From Gammaproteobacteria bacterium (GTDB taxonomy: Bacteria; Pseudomonadota; Gammaproteobacteria; Burkholderiales; Rhodocyclaceae): a stretch of DNA of 64,000 bases. The first letter of the stretch is position 1. Each line of letters opens with the position of its first letter. A program made the position numbers and the translations under genes. The notes below the pieces were generated by a model, which was given only the letters and a program-made list of their open reading frames with translations, was not told where the DNA came from and ran no database searches. The DNA lies in the NCBI GenBank assembly GCA_029289265.1, contig JARFTX010000001.1, positions 262,325-326,324 on the forward strand. Direction: 5' to 3'. This document shows, in pieces, positions 10,350 to 20,713 of this stretch.

Positions 10350-11888
10350 TCACTCGAGCCCGCGCTTGCGAAAATCGCGCAGCCGGAACCCGAGGGCAAA
10401 GAGCGTCGTGAAATAGACGGCCATTCCGCCGGCGACCAGCAGCGCCAGCTTTCCGATGCGCTCGCCCGCTCCGTACTCGAGCCACGCGGCTTGCGACCCC
10501 ATGCCGTACCAGAGCGCAAGGCCGAGCGCCCCGAGCGCGATCGCAAGCCGCCAGCCGAATCCACCCCAGCCCGTTAGTGGCCGATAGACGCCGCGGGCAC
10601 GCAGTCCGCGGTAGAGCAGTGCGGCGTTGAGCAGCGATGCGAGCCCGATCGAGAGCGCCAGGCCTGCATGTTTGAACGGGATGATGAAGGCAAGGTTCAT
10701 GAGCTGCGTTGCGGCCAGCGTGATCAGCGCGAATTTGACCGGCGTGCGGATGTCCTGACGCGCATAAAAGCCCGGCGCGAGAATCTTGACCAGAATCAGA
10801 CCGGTCAGGCCGACGCTGTAGGCGATCAGCGCGAGCCGCGTCTGCAGCACGTCGGTTGCACTGAAGGCGCCGTGGAAGAACAGCGTCGAGATCAGGGGCA
10901 CGGCCAGCACGGCGAGCGCGAGCGCGGCCGGCAGCGTCAGCATCAGCGTGAGCCGCAAGCCCCAGTCGAGCATCGCCGAAAACTCCTCGCGGCGCTCGTC
11001 GGCGTGCAGCCGCGACAAGGTCGGCAGCAGGATGGTGCCGAGCGCGACCCCCAGCAGCCCGGCCGGAAACTCCATCAGCCGGTCGGCGTAATAAAGCCAC
11101 GACACGCTGCCGCTTTGCAGGAAGGACGCGAAGATGGTGTTGATGAGCAGCGACACCTGGGCGACCGACACGCCCAGCATGGCCGGCGCCATCAGACGCA
11201 GCACGCGGCGCACGCCCGGATCGGACGGCGCGAAGTCGAAGCGCAGGCGCACACCGATCTTCGCGAGCGGCCGCAGTTGGAGCGCGAGCTGCAGCAAGCC
11301 GCCGATGAAGACCGCCCAGGCGAGCGCGAGGACCGGCGGATCGAAGTAGGGCGCGGCGAAAAGCGCCATGCCGATGAACGAGAGGTTCAGCAGCACCGGC
11401 GTGAAGGCCGGGATCGCGAAACGGCTCCAGGTGTTGAGCACGCCGCCGGCGAGCGCGACCAGCGACATGAAGAGGATGTAGGGAAAGGTGATGCGGGTCA
11501 GTTCGACCGTCAGCGCGAACTTGTCCGGGTCGGCCGAGAAGCCGGGCGCCGAGATGTAGATGATGAGGGGCGCGGCAAAGATGCCCAGCAGCGAGATCGC
11601 CGCGACCGCCAGCGCCAGCACGGTGGCGACGCGGTTGATCAGGAGGTGCGCCTCGGCGGCGCCGCTGCGGTTCTTGTACTCGGCGAGTATCGGCACGAAG
11701 GCCTGCGAGAACGCCCCTTCAGCGAACATCCTGCGCAAAAGGTTGGGCAGCCGGAAGGCGACGAAGAACGCGTCGGTCGCGACGCCGGCGCCGAAGGTGC
11801 GCGCGATCACGAAATCGCGGACGAAACCGAGGATGCGCGACGCGAGCGTCATCCCGCTCACGGTGGCAAGGGCGCGGAGCAGATTCAT
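10350..11888 (-). CDS. murJ: Lipid II flippase MurJ
   Basis: MurJ moves lipid II across the inner membrane for peptidoglycan synthesis. The 512-residue protein is a MOP-superfamily membrane protein with about 14 helices, beginning MNLLRALATVSGMTLASRILGFVRD, the classical MviN start, followed by FFVAFRLPNLLRRMFAEGAFSQAFVPI. Gene orientation is divergent from rpsT, the usual arrangement in betaproteobacteria. The gap of 110 bases to rpsT holds the rpsT promoter and presumably the murJ promoter. Confidence 0.95.
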   Translation of the reverse strand: MNLLRALATVSGMTLASRILGFVRDFVIARTFGAGVATDAFFVAFRLPNLLRRMFAEGAFSQAFVPILAEYKNRSGAAEAHLLINRVATVLALAVAAISLLGIFAAPLIIYISAPGFSADPDKFALTVELTRITFPYILFMSLVALAGGVLNTWSRFAIPAFTPVLLNLSFIGMALFAAPYFDPPVLALAWAVFIGGLLQLALQLRPLAKIGVRLRFDFAPSDPGVRRVLRLMAPAMLGVSVAQVSLLINTIFASFLQSGSVSWLYYADRLMEFPAGLLGVALGTILLPTLSRLHADERREEFSAMLDWGLRLTLMLTLPAALALAVLAVPLISTLFFHGAFSATDVLQTRLALIAYSVGLTGLILVKILAPGFYARQDIRTPVKFALITLAATQLMNLAFIIPFKHAGLALSIGLASLLNAALLYRGLRARGVYRPLTGWGGFGWRLAIALGALGLALWYGMGSQAAWLEYGAGERIGKLALLVAGGMAVYFTTLFALGFRLRDFRKRGLE

Positions 11889-11931
11889 GAGAACCGCAAA
11901 AAGTGCCCATCATAGCGCGCGTCGATCACAG

Positions 11932-11960
11932 TTGCATCGGCCAGGGTGCCACGGTACAAT
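11932..11960 (+). promoter_or_regulatory. Sigma-70 promoter of rpsT
   Basis: TTGCAT at 11932-11937 and TACAAT at 11955-11960 are separated by 17 bases. The -10 box is 39 bases before the rpsT ATG, with no other gene between. Confidence 0.7.
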
Positions 11961-11998
11961 CGCCCGCTTTCAAGAACCACCGAACGGAAGAACACCCC

Positions 11999-12265
11999 AT
12001 GGCCAATACGGCACAAGCTCGCAAGCGCGCCCGCCAGGCGGCGAAGGCCCGCGCCCACAACGGCAGTCTGCGCTCCCGCCTGCGCACCGCGATCAAGGCT
12101 GTGCAAAAGGCCGTCATCGCCGGCGACAAGGAAGCCGCACAGTCGATCTTCAATACGTCGATGAGCACCATCGACAGCATCGCCGACAAGAAAATCATCC
12201 ACAAGAACAAGGCGGCGCGGCACAAGAGCCGCCTGTCGGCTGCGATCAAGGGCCTGTCGGCCTGA
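11999..12265 (+). CDS. rpsT: 30S ribosomal protein S20
   Basis: An 88-residue, Lys/Arg/Ala-rich protein that binds 16S rRNA in the small subunit body. The sequence begins [20 protein letters not shown] and continues [14 protein letters not shown], with the late block [19 protein letters not shown], all typical of S20. GGAAGA precedes the ATG. It is transcribed alone, from a clear promoter to a clear terminator. In-frame upstream codons exist but give no plausible N-terminus. Confidence 0.97.
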   Translation: MANTAQARKRARQAAKARAHNGSLRSRLRTAIKAVQKAVIAGDKEAAQSIFNTSMSTIDSIADKKIIHKNKAARHKSRLSAAIKGLSA

Positions 12266-12286
12266 AATCGAGCGGCACGGATGCAA

Positions 12287-12318
12287 ACAGGGCGGCCTGC
12301 GGGCCGCCCTGTTCTTTT
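12287..12318 (+). terminator. Intrinsic terminator after rpsT
   Basis: A perfect 11-bp stem, ACAGGGCGGCC at 12287-12297 with GGCCGCCCTGT at 12302-12312, four-base loop, then TCTTTT. It lies between rpsT and the convergent DUF3579 gene. Confidence 0.9.
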
Positions 12319-12367
12319 CCGGGCCGCAGATGCGTCGCACTGGGCGAGCAACCGCGCCGGACATCGG

Positions 12368-12664
12368 TCAGGCTTGCGCCTGCGCGGGGTCGACCGACTC
12401 GATGACGAGGTTGTTGTCGTTGGCGAAATTGACCAGGAATTTGTAGGCGAGCGGCTCGATCTCGTAGAGCCGGGAGTCTACGAGCACCAGCTTGTCGCCC
12501 TTGAGATTGCAACCGGGGCGGACGTAGGGCGAGTACATCATGCGGTGGTCGGCACCGAATGCCGACATGATGCCGCACAGACGGTCGGCCCAGTCGCTGG
12601 GGCGAAACTTCTTGCCGTCCCGCGTGATCCCGACGATGACAAAGTTGCGGATTTCCTGGTTCAT
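12368..12664 (-). CDS. DUF3579 family protein
   Basis: A 98-residue protein with the family signature FVIVGITRDGKKFRPSDWADRLCGIMSAFGADHRMMYSP (given in part), followed by the conserved RLYEIEPLAYKFL. DUF3579 proteins are confined largely to betaproteobacteria and typically sit near argD, as here. Function is unknown. The ATG at 12664 gives the normal length; a further in-frame ATG at 12730 would add 22 residues and cannot be excluded because neither has a strong ribosome-binding site. Confidence 0.8.
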   Translation of the reverse strand: MNQEIRNFVIVGITRDGKKFRPSDWADRLCGIMSAFGADHRMMYSPYVRPGCNLKGDKLVLVDSRLYEIEPLAYKFLVNFANDNNLVIESVDPAQAQA

Positions 12665-12988
12665 ACGCCACGCAGTCGATGCTTCGGTGATTCTCACGCG
12701 CAGGCCCCAGGGCGGCGGCCGTTCACGCATCGCACAATTCGCCGCGGATTCTAACAGAAATGACGCGGCGACTTCGGCCGCCGTGCAGGGCGGCGCCCGG
12801 TGCCGGATACGCCGTTGCGATCTCGGCGGGTGCGCCAGGCCGGCGGGGTCCGGACCTGCTCGCGGGGCGGCGACGGTCCGGGCGCCTGCCTATACAAGGT
12901 CGGCGCTTTCGCTTAAGATCAGCCCTTCACATTCACGGCGGCGCCAGCCGCCGTCTGCATTTCTGGTTCATATTGACCGGGGATCTTC
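12665..12988. other. Intergenic region between the divergent DUF3579 gene and argD
   Basis: About 325 bases with no credible gene. It must hold both divergent promoters. The only clear structure is a hairpin just ahead of argD: ACGGCGGC at 12935-12942 pairs perfectly with GCCGCCGT at 12947-12954, with no T-tract after it. A TAAGAT hexamer at 12914-12919 could be a -10 box for argD but lacks a good -35 partner. No arginine-repressor box was recognised by eye. Confidence 0.5.
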
Positions 12989-14161
12989 ATGTCGCACCTG
13001 ATGAACACCTATGCCAGGCTGCCCGTGGCGTTCTCGCACGGCGAAGGCAGTTGGCTCGTAGACGAGACCGGAAAGCGCTATCTCGACGCGCTCGCCGGTA
13101 TTGCCGTCTCCACGCTCGGCCACAACCATCCCCGCCTGGTGCGGGCGATCGCCCAGCAGGCCGCCTGCGTGCTGCACACCTCCAACCTTTATCGCATCCC
13201 GCTGCAGGAAGAACTTTCCGACCGGCTCGCCGCGCTCGCGGGCATGGACGAGGTGTTCTTCTGCAACTCCGGCTGCGAAGCCAACGAGGCCGCGATCAAG
13301 CTCGCCCGCTTCTACGGCCATCGCAAGGGCGTCGACCAGCCCACCATCATCGTCATGGAGAACGCCTTCCACGGTCGCACCATGGCGACGCTGTCCGCAA
13401 CCGGCAACCGCAAGGCCCAGGCCGGCTTCGAGCCGCTGGTTTCCGGTTTCGTGCGCGTGCCGTACAAGGACATCGAGGCGATCCGCAGCGTCGCCGCGCA
13501 CAACCACAATGTCGTCGCCGTGATGCTCGAGATGATCCAGGGCGAGGGCGGCATCCACATTGCCGACGAGGCCTTCCAGCGCGAGTTGCGGGCGGTCTGC
13601 GACGAGCGCGGCTGGCTGCTGATCTGCGATGAGGTGCAGTGCGGCATCGGCCGTACCGGGCAGTGGTTCGGATTCCAGAGCGCGGGCGTGCTGCCCGATG
13701 TCGTCACCCTCGCCAAGGGGCTGGGTTCCGGCGTGCCGATCGGTGCATGTCTCACCACCGGCCGGGCAGCGAAGCTCTTCGGGCCCGGCAACCACGGCTC
13801 GACCTTCGGTGGCAACCCGCTTGCTTGCGCGGCTGCGCTCGAGACGCTCGCCACGATCGAGGACGAGGCCCTGACGGAGAATGCCGTGAAGATCGGCGAG
13901 ACCATCCGTTCGAGCCTCCGCGAGGCCTTCGCCGATGCCCGTGGCGTCGTCGACATTCGCGGCCGCGGCCTGATGATCGGGATCGAACTCGACCGCCCCT
14001 GCGGTGAGCTGGTCGGGAAGGCGCTCGAGGCTGGATTGCTGATCAACGTCACTGCCGAGCGTGTCATCCGGTTGCTGCCGCCGCTGAACTTCAGCGATCA
14101 GGATGCGAAGCTGCTGGTCGAGCGGCTCGCGCCGCTGGTGCTCGAGCATCTCGCACAGTGA
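12989..14161 (+). CDS. argD: Acetylornithine aminotransferase
   Basis: A PLP-dependent class III aminotransferase that converts N-acetylglutamate semialdehyde to N-acetylornithine in arginine synthesis; it may also serve in lysine synthesis. The 390-residue protein shows FFCNSGCEANEAAIKLAR, the cofactor-binding ICDEVQCGIGRTG, and the PLP lysine in VVTLAKGLGSGVP, with the late STFGGNPLACAA. The length fits the family. The argF gene starts 11 bases after the stop. Confidence 0.95.
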   Translation: MSHLMNTYARLPVAFSHGEGSWLVDETGKRYLDALAGIAVSTLGHNHPRLVRAIAQQAACVLHTSNLYRIPLQEELSDRLAALAGMDEVFFCNSGCEANEAAIKLARFYGHRKGVDQPTIIVMENAFHGRTMATLSATGNRKAQAGFEPLVSGFVRVPYKDIEAIRSVAAHNHNVVAVMLEMIQGEGGIHIADEAFQRELRAVCDERGWLLICDEVQCGIGRTGQWFGFQSAGVLPDVVTLAKGLGSGVPIGACLTTGRAAKLFGPGNHGSTFGGNPLACAAALETLATIEDEALTENAVKIGETIRSSLREAFADARGVVDIRGRGLMIGIELDRPCGELVGKALEAGLLINVTAERVIRLLPPLNFSDQDAKLLVERLAPLVLEHLAQ

Positions 14162-14171
14162 GGGGCCGCCG

Positions 14172-15101
<930 letters not shown>

Positions 15102-15266
15102 CTGTATCGCGGCGCGTACCGGGCATGGCCTGGATGCGCGCCGACCGGAAAGCAGATGTATTGCAAGTTCTACCAACCCTGAAACAGCGGGGCGGGCGGC
15201 AATGACGGAGCGGGCGCGAGGCGTCCGGCGCCCGATTCGACGCAACGGACCGCGCAAGGATTCATC

Positions 15267-16499
<1,233 letters not shown>

Positions 16500-16514
16500 C
16501 GACGGAGGAGGGTG

Positions 16515-16745
16515 ATGAGCAACGAGCCGATCATCTTCGGCCTGACCGTCGCCGAGTTCGAGGCGATTTCCCTCAAGGTCCTGCTCACCGCCCTCATCCT
16601 CTACATGATGTTCATCGTCGGCAACCTCGCCTGGAAATCCAAGGCCGGCAAGTACGGCACGATGTGGATGTTCCTGGCGCTGGGGCTCGGCATCCTGGGG
16701 TTCGTCTCCAAAGCCCTGATCGAAAAACTGCTCGGAATCGAGTGA
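16515..16745 (+). CDS. DUF2788 family small membrane protein
   Basis: A 76-residue protein with two hydrophobic helices: VLLTALILYMMFIVGNLAW and MWMFLALGLGILGFVSKALI, joined by KSKAGKYGT. This layout and the KAGK(F/Y)GT linker are typical of DUF2788. The function is unknown. GGAGGAGGG lies just upstream, so the ATG at 16515 is preferred to the GTG three bases earlier. It is spaced closely between argG and ppnP. Confidence 0.8.
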   Translation: MSNEPIIFGLTVAEFEAISLKVLLTALILYMMFIVGNLAWKSKAGKYGTMWMFLALGLGILGFVSKALIEKLLGIE

Positions 16746-16755
16746 CGACAAGACC

Positions 16756-17082
16756 ATGACACAAGCGACCGAACGCTACGAATCCGTTACCCTCTTGACC
16801 CGCGCCAACGTTTATTTCGACGGCAAGTGCGTGAGTCACTCCTTCGTGCTCGCCGACGGCACAAAGAAGTCGGCCGGTGTGATCCTGCCTGCGCGGCTCA
16901 CCTTCAACACCGGCGCGCCCGAGATCATGGAGTGCGTCGCCGGCGCCTGCCGCTATCGTCTCGCCGGCGAGGCGGACTGGAAGTCCTGCGCCGCGGGCGA
17001 ATCGTTCGTCGTGCCCGGTGATTCGAGCTTCGACATCGAGGTCACGGGCGAGCCCTTTCACTACATCTGCCACTTCGGCTGA
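16756..17082 (+). CDS. ppnP: Pyrimidine/purine nucleoside phosphorylase
   Basis: A 108-residue cupin-fold enzyme formerly called DUF1255/YaiE, which phosphorolyses several nucleosides to the base and ribose-1-phosphate. Visible family blocks are ANVYFDGKCVSHS, KKSAGVILPARLTFNTGAPEIME and the C-terminal VPGDSSFDIEV...FHYICHFG. The length is right for the family. It lies 10 bases after the DUF2788 gene and 14 before yajQ. Confidence 0.92.
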   Translation: MTQATERYESVTLLTRANVYFDGKCVSHSFVLADGTKKSAGVILPARLTFNTGAPEIMECVAGACRYRLAGEADWKSCAAGESFVVPGDSSFDIEVTGEPFHYICHFG

Positions 17083-17096
17083 CAGGGGGAGGCGCC

Positions 17097-17582
17097 ATGC
17101 CGTCGTTCGACATCACCTCCGAGGTCGATCTCGTCGCGCTGCGCAATGCGGTCGAGGTCGCCAACCGCAAGATCACCAATCGCTACGACTTCAAAGGCAC
17201 CGACGCCCGCGTCGAGCATGCCGACAAGCTCCTGACGCTCTTCGGCGACAGCGACTTTCAGCTCGACCAGATGAAGGCGATCCTGCTCCCGGAGATGACC
17301 GCCAAGAAGGTCGACGTGCGCTGCCTCGAGTACGGCGACCTGCAGAAGGTCGGCGGAAACAAGGTCAAGCAGGAGCTGAAGGTGCGGGTCGGTGTGGAGC
17401 AGGAACTCGGCAAGAAGGTCGTCAAGCTCCTCAAGGACAGCAAGCTCAAGGTCCAGGCCTCGATTCAGGGCGATGCGGTGCGCGTGGCGGGTGCCAAGCG
17501 CGACGTCCTGCAGGAGGCCATCGCGCTGGTGAAGAAGGACATCACGGACTTTCCGCTGCAATACGGAAATTTTCGGGACTGA
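17097..17582 (+). CDS. yajQ: YajQ family nucleotide-binding protein
   Basis: A 161-residue cytoplasmic protein with the diagnostic start MPSFDITSEVDLVALRNAVE and ITNRYDFKGTDA. Members bind nucleotides, and some Xanthomonas and Pseudomonas homologues respond to cyclic di-GMP. The central KKVDVRCLEYGDLQKVGGNKVKQ segment and the C-terminal VKKDITDFPLQYGNFRD match the family throughout. It is closely followed by the YjfB-like gene. Confidence 0.93.
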   Translation: MPSFDITSEVDLVALRNAVEVANRKITNRYDFKGTDARVEHADKLLTLFGDSDFQLDQMKAILLPEMTAKKVDVRCLEYGDLQKVGGNKVKQELKVRVGVEQELGKKVVKLLKDSKLKVQASIQGDAVRVAGAKRDVLQEAIALVKKDITDFPLQYGNFRD

Positions 17583-17589
17583 GCTTCGC

Positions 17590-17790
17590 ATGGACGTCTC
17601 GGCCATCGCCGCCCGGTTCTCCGCAATGGCCCTCGCCAACACGCAGGGGCAGGCGTCGCTGCTCGTCCTGAAGAAGACGCTGGACGTTCAGCAATCAACG
17701 GCCCTGCAATTGTTGCAGGCCATCCCCCAGGCTCCGAGAGCCGTCGATCCGAGCGCGACCGTCGGTACGCGCATCGATACCTTCGCCTGA
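17590..17790 (+). CDS. YjfB-like putative motility protein
   Basis: A 66-residue protein with the start MDVSAIAARFSAMALANTQG, the heptad-like LLVLKKTLDVQQSTALQLLQAI, and the C-terminal VGTRIDTFA. This matches the YjfB-like family of small proteins, named as putative motility proteins; direct evidence for the role is limited. No flagellar genes are nearby. It begins eight bases after yajQ and may be its cotranscribed partner. Confidence 0.7.
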   Translation: MDVSAIAARFSAMALANTQGQASLLVLKKTLDVQQSTALQLLQAIPQAPRAVDPSATVGTRIDTFA

Positions 17791-17932
17791 GATTGGACGC
17801 TTGCAGGTATCCCGCCGCTGCTCGGCGCATGCCGTGTGTCGGCTGCGCGGGCCATGGCGCCGCTTACGCATGCGTCGGCATCCGGGGCGTCGGTTCGCGC
17901 CGGGCCGGTGGGCGAAGTTGCTCGCCTCAATA

Positions 17933-17951
17933 GCCTATTGGCATTATAGGC
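17933..17951. repeat. Short inverted repeat upstream of the pseudopilin gene
   Basis: GCCTAT at 17933-17938 and ATAGGC at 17946-17951, seven bases apart, lie in a small A+T-rich patch 46 bases before the pseudopilin start. It could be a regulator site; CATTAT at 17942-17947 inside it is a possible weak -10 box. No factor is identified. Confidence 0.3.
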
Positions 17952-17996
17952 AAATGACATTAGGATTGTTCGTGTCCCCAATGACCGAGCGATGCC

Positions 17997-18578
17997 ATGT
18001 CATTCTCGAAAAGATTCCTCGGCCGTTCGAGCCGGATCCGCACGCTATGCGCAGCGACTGGCCGCGGCCTTACCCTCGTCGAGATGCTCGTCGTGATCGC
18101 CATCGGTGGCGTACTGTCGAGCCTGGCGCTGCCATCGTTCAGTGCGGTCGTGCGCGAAACGCGGCTTTCCACGGCCACCGGGTCGCTCCATTCAGCAATC
18201 TTTCTCACCCGCTCGGAGGCGATCAAACGCAACCGGCGTGTGACCCTGTGCACGAGCGCCGACCGGGATGCCTGTCAGCCGGGCATCGGCTGGCACGCCG
18301 GTTGGATACTGTTCGAGGACGGCAACGGCAATGGCGTGCGCGATGCGGGAGAGGTCGTGGTGAGCGTCGGCATGCCCATGCCTGGGGGGGTCGTCTCGAC
18401 CACCAAGCAAACCCAACCGGTGCGCAACTACGTCTCGTATCTTCCGACCGGCCAGTCACGCGCGCTCAATGGCGGACTGCTGATGGGTACGATCACGCTC
18501 TGCAGTGACGAAAAGGCCCGCCAGATCGTCATCAGTGCGAGCGGGCGGCCTCGGGTGGTGCGCAATGCCGCATGTTGA
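17997..18578 (+). CDS. GspH/FimT family pseudopilin
   Basis: A 193-residue type IV pilin-like protein. A basic leader ends GRG, followed by LTLVEMLVVIAIGGVLSSLALPSF, the N-methylated helix with the conserved Glu at mature position 5. Mature position 1 is Leu instead of the usual Phe. The C-terminal domain contains TRSEAIKRNRRVTLC and a late Cys, as in minor pilins of the FimT group that help prime pilus assembly or bind DNA. It stands alone here with no other pilin genes, so its partners must be elsewhere. Confidence 0.85.
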   Translation: MSFSKRFLGRSSRIRTLCAATGRGLTLVEMLVVIAIGGVLSSLALPSFSAVVRETRLSTATGSLHSAIFLTRSEAIKRNRRVTLCTSADRDACQPGIGWHAGWILFEDGNGNGVRDAGEVVVSVGMPMPGGVVSTTKQTQPVRNYVSYLPTGQSRALNGGLLMGTITLCSDEKARQIVISASGRPRVVRNAAC

Positions 18579-18639
18579 GTCGGCGGAACGCTTCAGGCGG
18601 GTTGGAGCGGCTTGGGGCCCTGCGAAGCCCAGAAGTACA

Positions 18640-18668
18640 TTGCCTGTCTGGGGACGCACGGTTATAAT
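18640..18668 (+). promoter_or_regulatory. Sigma-70 promoter of the rimP-nusA-infB operon
   Basis: TTGCCT at 18640-18645 and a perfect TATAAT at 18663-18668 with exact 17-base spacing. The next gene is rimP, whose ATG is 101 bases downstream, leaving a leader of roughly 90 bases. Confidence 0.8.
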
Positions 18669-18678
18669 TCAAAAGCTT

Positions 18679-18752
18679 TGACAGGTCCAAGTGATCCGCG
18701 CCTGTCATTTTCCGGTTGGAATCAACAGGGATGGGCGTTTCGCCCTTTTTTT
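18679..18752 (+). terminator. Attenuator-like leader of rimP-nusA-infB
   Basis: The leader contains a hairpin TGACAGG (18679-18685) with CCTGTCA (18701-18707), then a compact terminator: GGGCG (18733-18737), loop TTT, CGCCC (18741-18745), and a run of seven T. The terminator ends 17 bases before the rimP ATG, inside the transcript from the promoter at 18640. Premature termination control of this operon is therefore likely. Autoregulation by NusA is an inference. Confidence 0.75.
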
Positions 18753-18768
18753 ATTTGTAGGCTTGGAA

Positions 18769-19197
18769 ATGAAGCTTGACAGTCTGATCGATCAGGTCGT
18801 CGCCGGGCTCGGCTATGAACTGGTGGATATCGAGACGTCGCCCAAAGGGCGGTTGGTCCGTGTTTTCATCGACATCGAGCGAGGCATCACCGTCGACGAC
18901 TGCGCGGCGGTGAGCAACCAGCTCACCCGCGTGTTCGAGGTCGAGAACGTCGATTACGACCGTCTCGAGGTCTCGTCGCCGGGTCTCGACCGACCGCTGA
19001 CCAAGCCTGCAGACTACGAACGCTTTGTCGGCGCCGACGTGCAGGTGCGCCTGCGCATGCCCATCGGCAATCAAAGAAATTTCGTCGGCGTGCTCGACGG
19101 ACTGGTCGATGGCGTGGTGCGCCTGCGCACCGAGAAAGGCGAGATCGCCTTCGGCTACGACGACGTCGAGAAGGCACGTCTGGTACCCAGATTTTGA
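18769..19197 (+). CDS. rimP: Ribosome maturation factor RimP
   Basis: RimP assists 30S subunit assembly. The 142-residue protein starts MKLDSLIDQVVAGLGYELVDIE and has LVRVFIDIERGITVDDCAAVSNQL and the block DYDRLEVSSPGLDRPLTKPADYERF, which are diagnostic. The ATG at 18769 is preferred; the frame is open upstream through the attenuator hairpins, which would be unusual coding sequence. It leads the operon with nusA 27 bases downstream. Confidence 0.94.
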   Translation: MKLDSLIDQVVAGLGYELVDIETSPKGRLVRVFIDIERGITVDDCAAVSNQLTRVFEVENVDYDRLEVSSPGLDRPLTKPADYERFVGADVQVRLRMPIGNQRNFVGVLDGLVDGVVRLRTEKGEIAFGYDDVEKARLVPRF

Positions 19198-19224
19198 GCA
19201 TTCGCATGTGGAGGTTGTGATCAG

Positions 19225-20700
19225 ATGAGCCGCGAACTGTTGCTGCTTGTGGATGCGCTGGCGCGCGAAAAGAATGTCGACAAGGACATCGTCTTCGGTG
19301 CGCTCGAGTCGGCACTCGCATCCGCGTCCAAGAAGCGCATCCACGACGACTCCGACGTGCGGGTGTCGATCGACCGCGAGACCGGGGACTACGAGTCGTT
19401 CCGCCGCTGGAAGGTCATGCCCGACGAAGAGGTCGTGAATGACGAGGCCGAGATGGGCATCATCGACGCGCGTGATCTCGATCCCGACATCCAGATCGGC
19501 GACTACATCGAGGAGGCGCTCGAGCCCATCGATTTCGGCCGCGTCGGCGCTCAGGCCGCCAAGCAGGTCATCCTGCAACGCATTCGTGACGCCGAGCGCG
19601 AGCAGATCCTCAGCGACTTCCTCGAGCGCCAGGAGCACATGGTCTCCGGCACGATCAAGCGCATGGAGCGCGGCAACGCGATCATCGAGGTCGGCCGGCT
19701 CGAAGCCGTGATTCCGCGCGATCAGATGATTCCGCGCGAGAACCTGCGCGTCGGCGACCGCGTCAAGGCCTTCCTGCTGCGCATCGATCGCAGCGCCCGC
19801 GGCCCCCAGCTGATCCTGTCGCGCACCGCGCCGGATTTCCTGGCCAAGCTGTTCGAGTTGGAAGTGCCGGAAATCGAGGAGGGGTTGCTCGAGGTCAAGG
19901 CCTGCGCACGCGACCCCGGCTTGCGCGCCAAGATCGCCGTACAGTCCCACGACCAGCGCATCGACCCGATCGGGACCTGCGTCGGCCTGCGTGGCTCGCG
20001 CGTGACTGCCGTGCGTAACGAAATCGCTGGCGAGCAAATCGACATCATCGTCTGGTCGCCCGACCCGGCACAGTTCGTGATCGCCGCGCTGCAGCCTGCC
20101 GAAGTGGTGTCCATCGTCGTCGACGAGGAAAATCACTCGATGGACGTGGTCGTCGACGAGAACAATCTCGCGATCGCGATCGGTCGCAGCGGCCAGAACG
20201 TCAAGCTCGCCTCCGAGCTGACCGGCTGGACCATCAACCTGATGAGCGAGGAAGAGTCGGCGCAGAAGGTCGGCGAGGAGCGGCGCGGCATCAGCGCGCT
20301 GTTCATGGAAAAGCTCGACGTCGACGAGGAGGTTGCCGACATCCTGATCGACGAGGGTTTCACCTCGCTCGAGGAAGTCGCCTATGTGCCGCTCGCCGAA
20401 ATGCTCGAGATCGAGGCCTTCGACGAGGAAACGGTGAACGTTCTGCGCGAGCGCGCGCGCAACGTGTTGCTGACCGAGGCCATCGTCACCGAGGAGCAGC
20501 TGGAGACCGTCTCCGAGGATCTGCTCAATCTCGAGGGCATGGAGAAGCCACTCGCGGCGCAACTGGCCAGCCACGGCATTCGCAGCCGTGACGATCTAGC
20601 CGATCTCGCCGTGGACGAACTGGTGGAATACACCGGAATCGATGAACAGAGGGCGGCGGCCCTGATTTCGGTGGCGAGAGCACACTGGTTCCAGGAATGA
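19225..20700 (+). CDS. nusA: Transcription termination/antitermination protein NusA
   Basis: NusA binds RNA polymerase and RNA and controls pausing, termination and antitermination. The 491-residue protein has the N-terminal polymerase-binding domain (about 1-130), an S1 domain (about 135-200, [16 protein letters not shown]), two KH domains (about 205-340, including the GLRGSRV and [13 protein letters not shown] loops) and two C-terminal acidic repeats (from about 360) as in other proteobacteria. It sits between rimP and infB, the universal order. Confidence 0.97.
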   Translation: MSRELLLLVDALAREKNVDKDIVFGALESALASASKKRIHDDSDVRVSIDRETGDYESFRRWKVMPDEEVVNDEAEMGIIDARDLDPDIQIGDYIEEALEPIDFGRVGAQAAKQVILQRIRDAEREQILSDFLERQEHMVSGTIKRMERGNAIIEVGRLEAVIPRDQMIPRENLRVGDRVKAFLLRIDRSARGPQLILSRTAPDFLAKLFELEVPEIEEGLLEVKACARDPGLRAKIAVQSHDQRIDPIGTCVGLRGSRVTAVRNEIAGEQIDIIVWSPDPAQFVIAALQPAEVVSIVVDEENHSMDVVVDENNLAIAIGRSGQNVKLASELTGWTINLMSEEESAQKVGEERRGISALFMEKLDVDEEVADILIDEGFTSLEEVAYVPLAEMLEIEAFDEETVNVLRERARNVLLTEAIVTEEQLETVSEDLLNLEGMEKPLAAQLASHGIRSRDDLADLAVDELVEYTGIDEQRAAALISVARAHWFQE

Positions 20701-20713
20701 GGGGGAGTAATTC

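Noticed and set aside
12760..13632. A 290-codon plus-strand frame starting upstream of argD
   Set aside because: It is out of frame with argD, which has all family motifs, and its sequence is Arg/Ala-rich without a domain.
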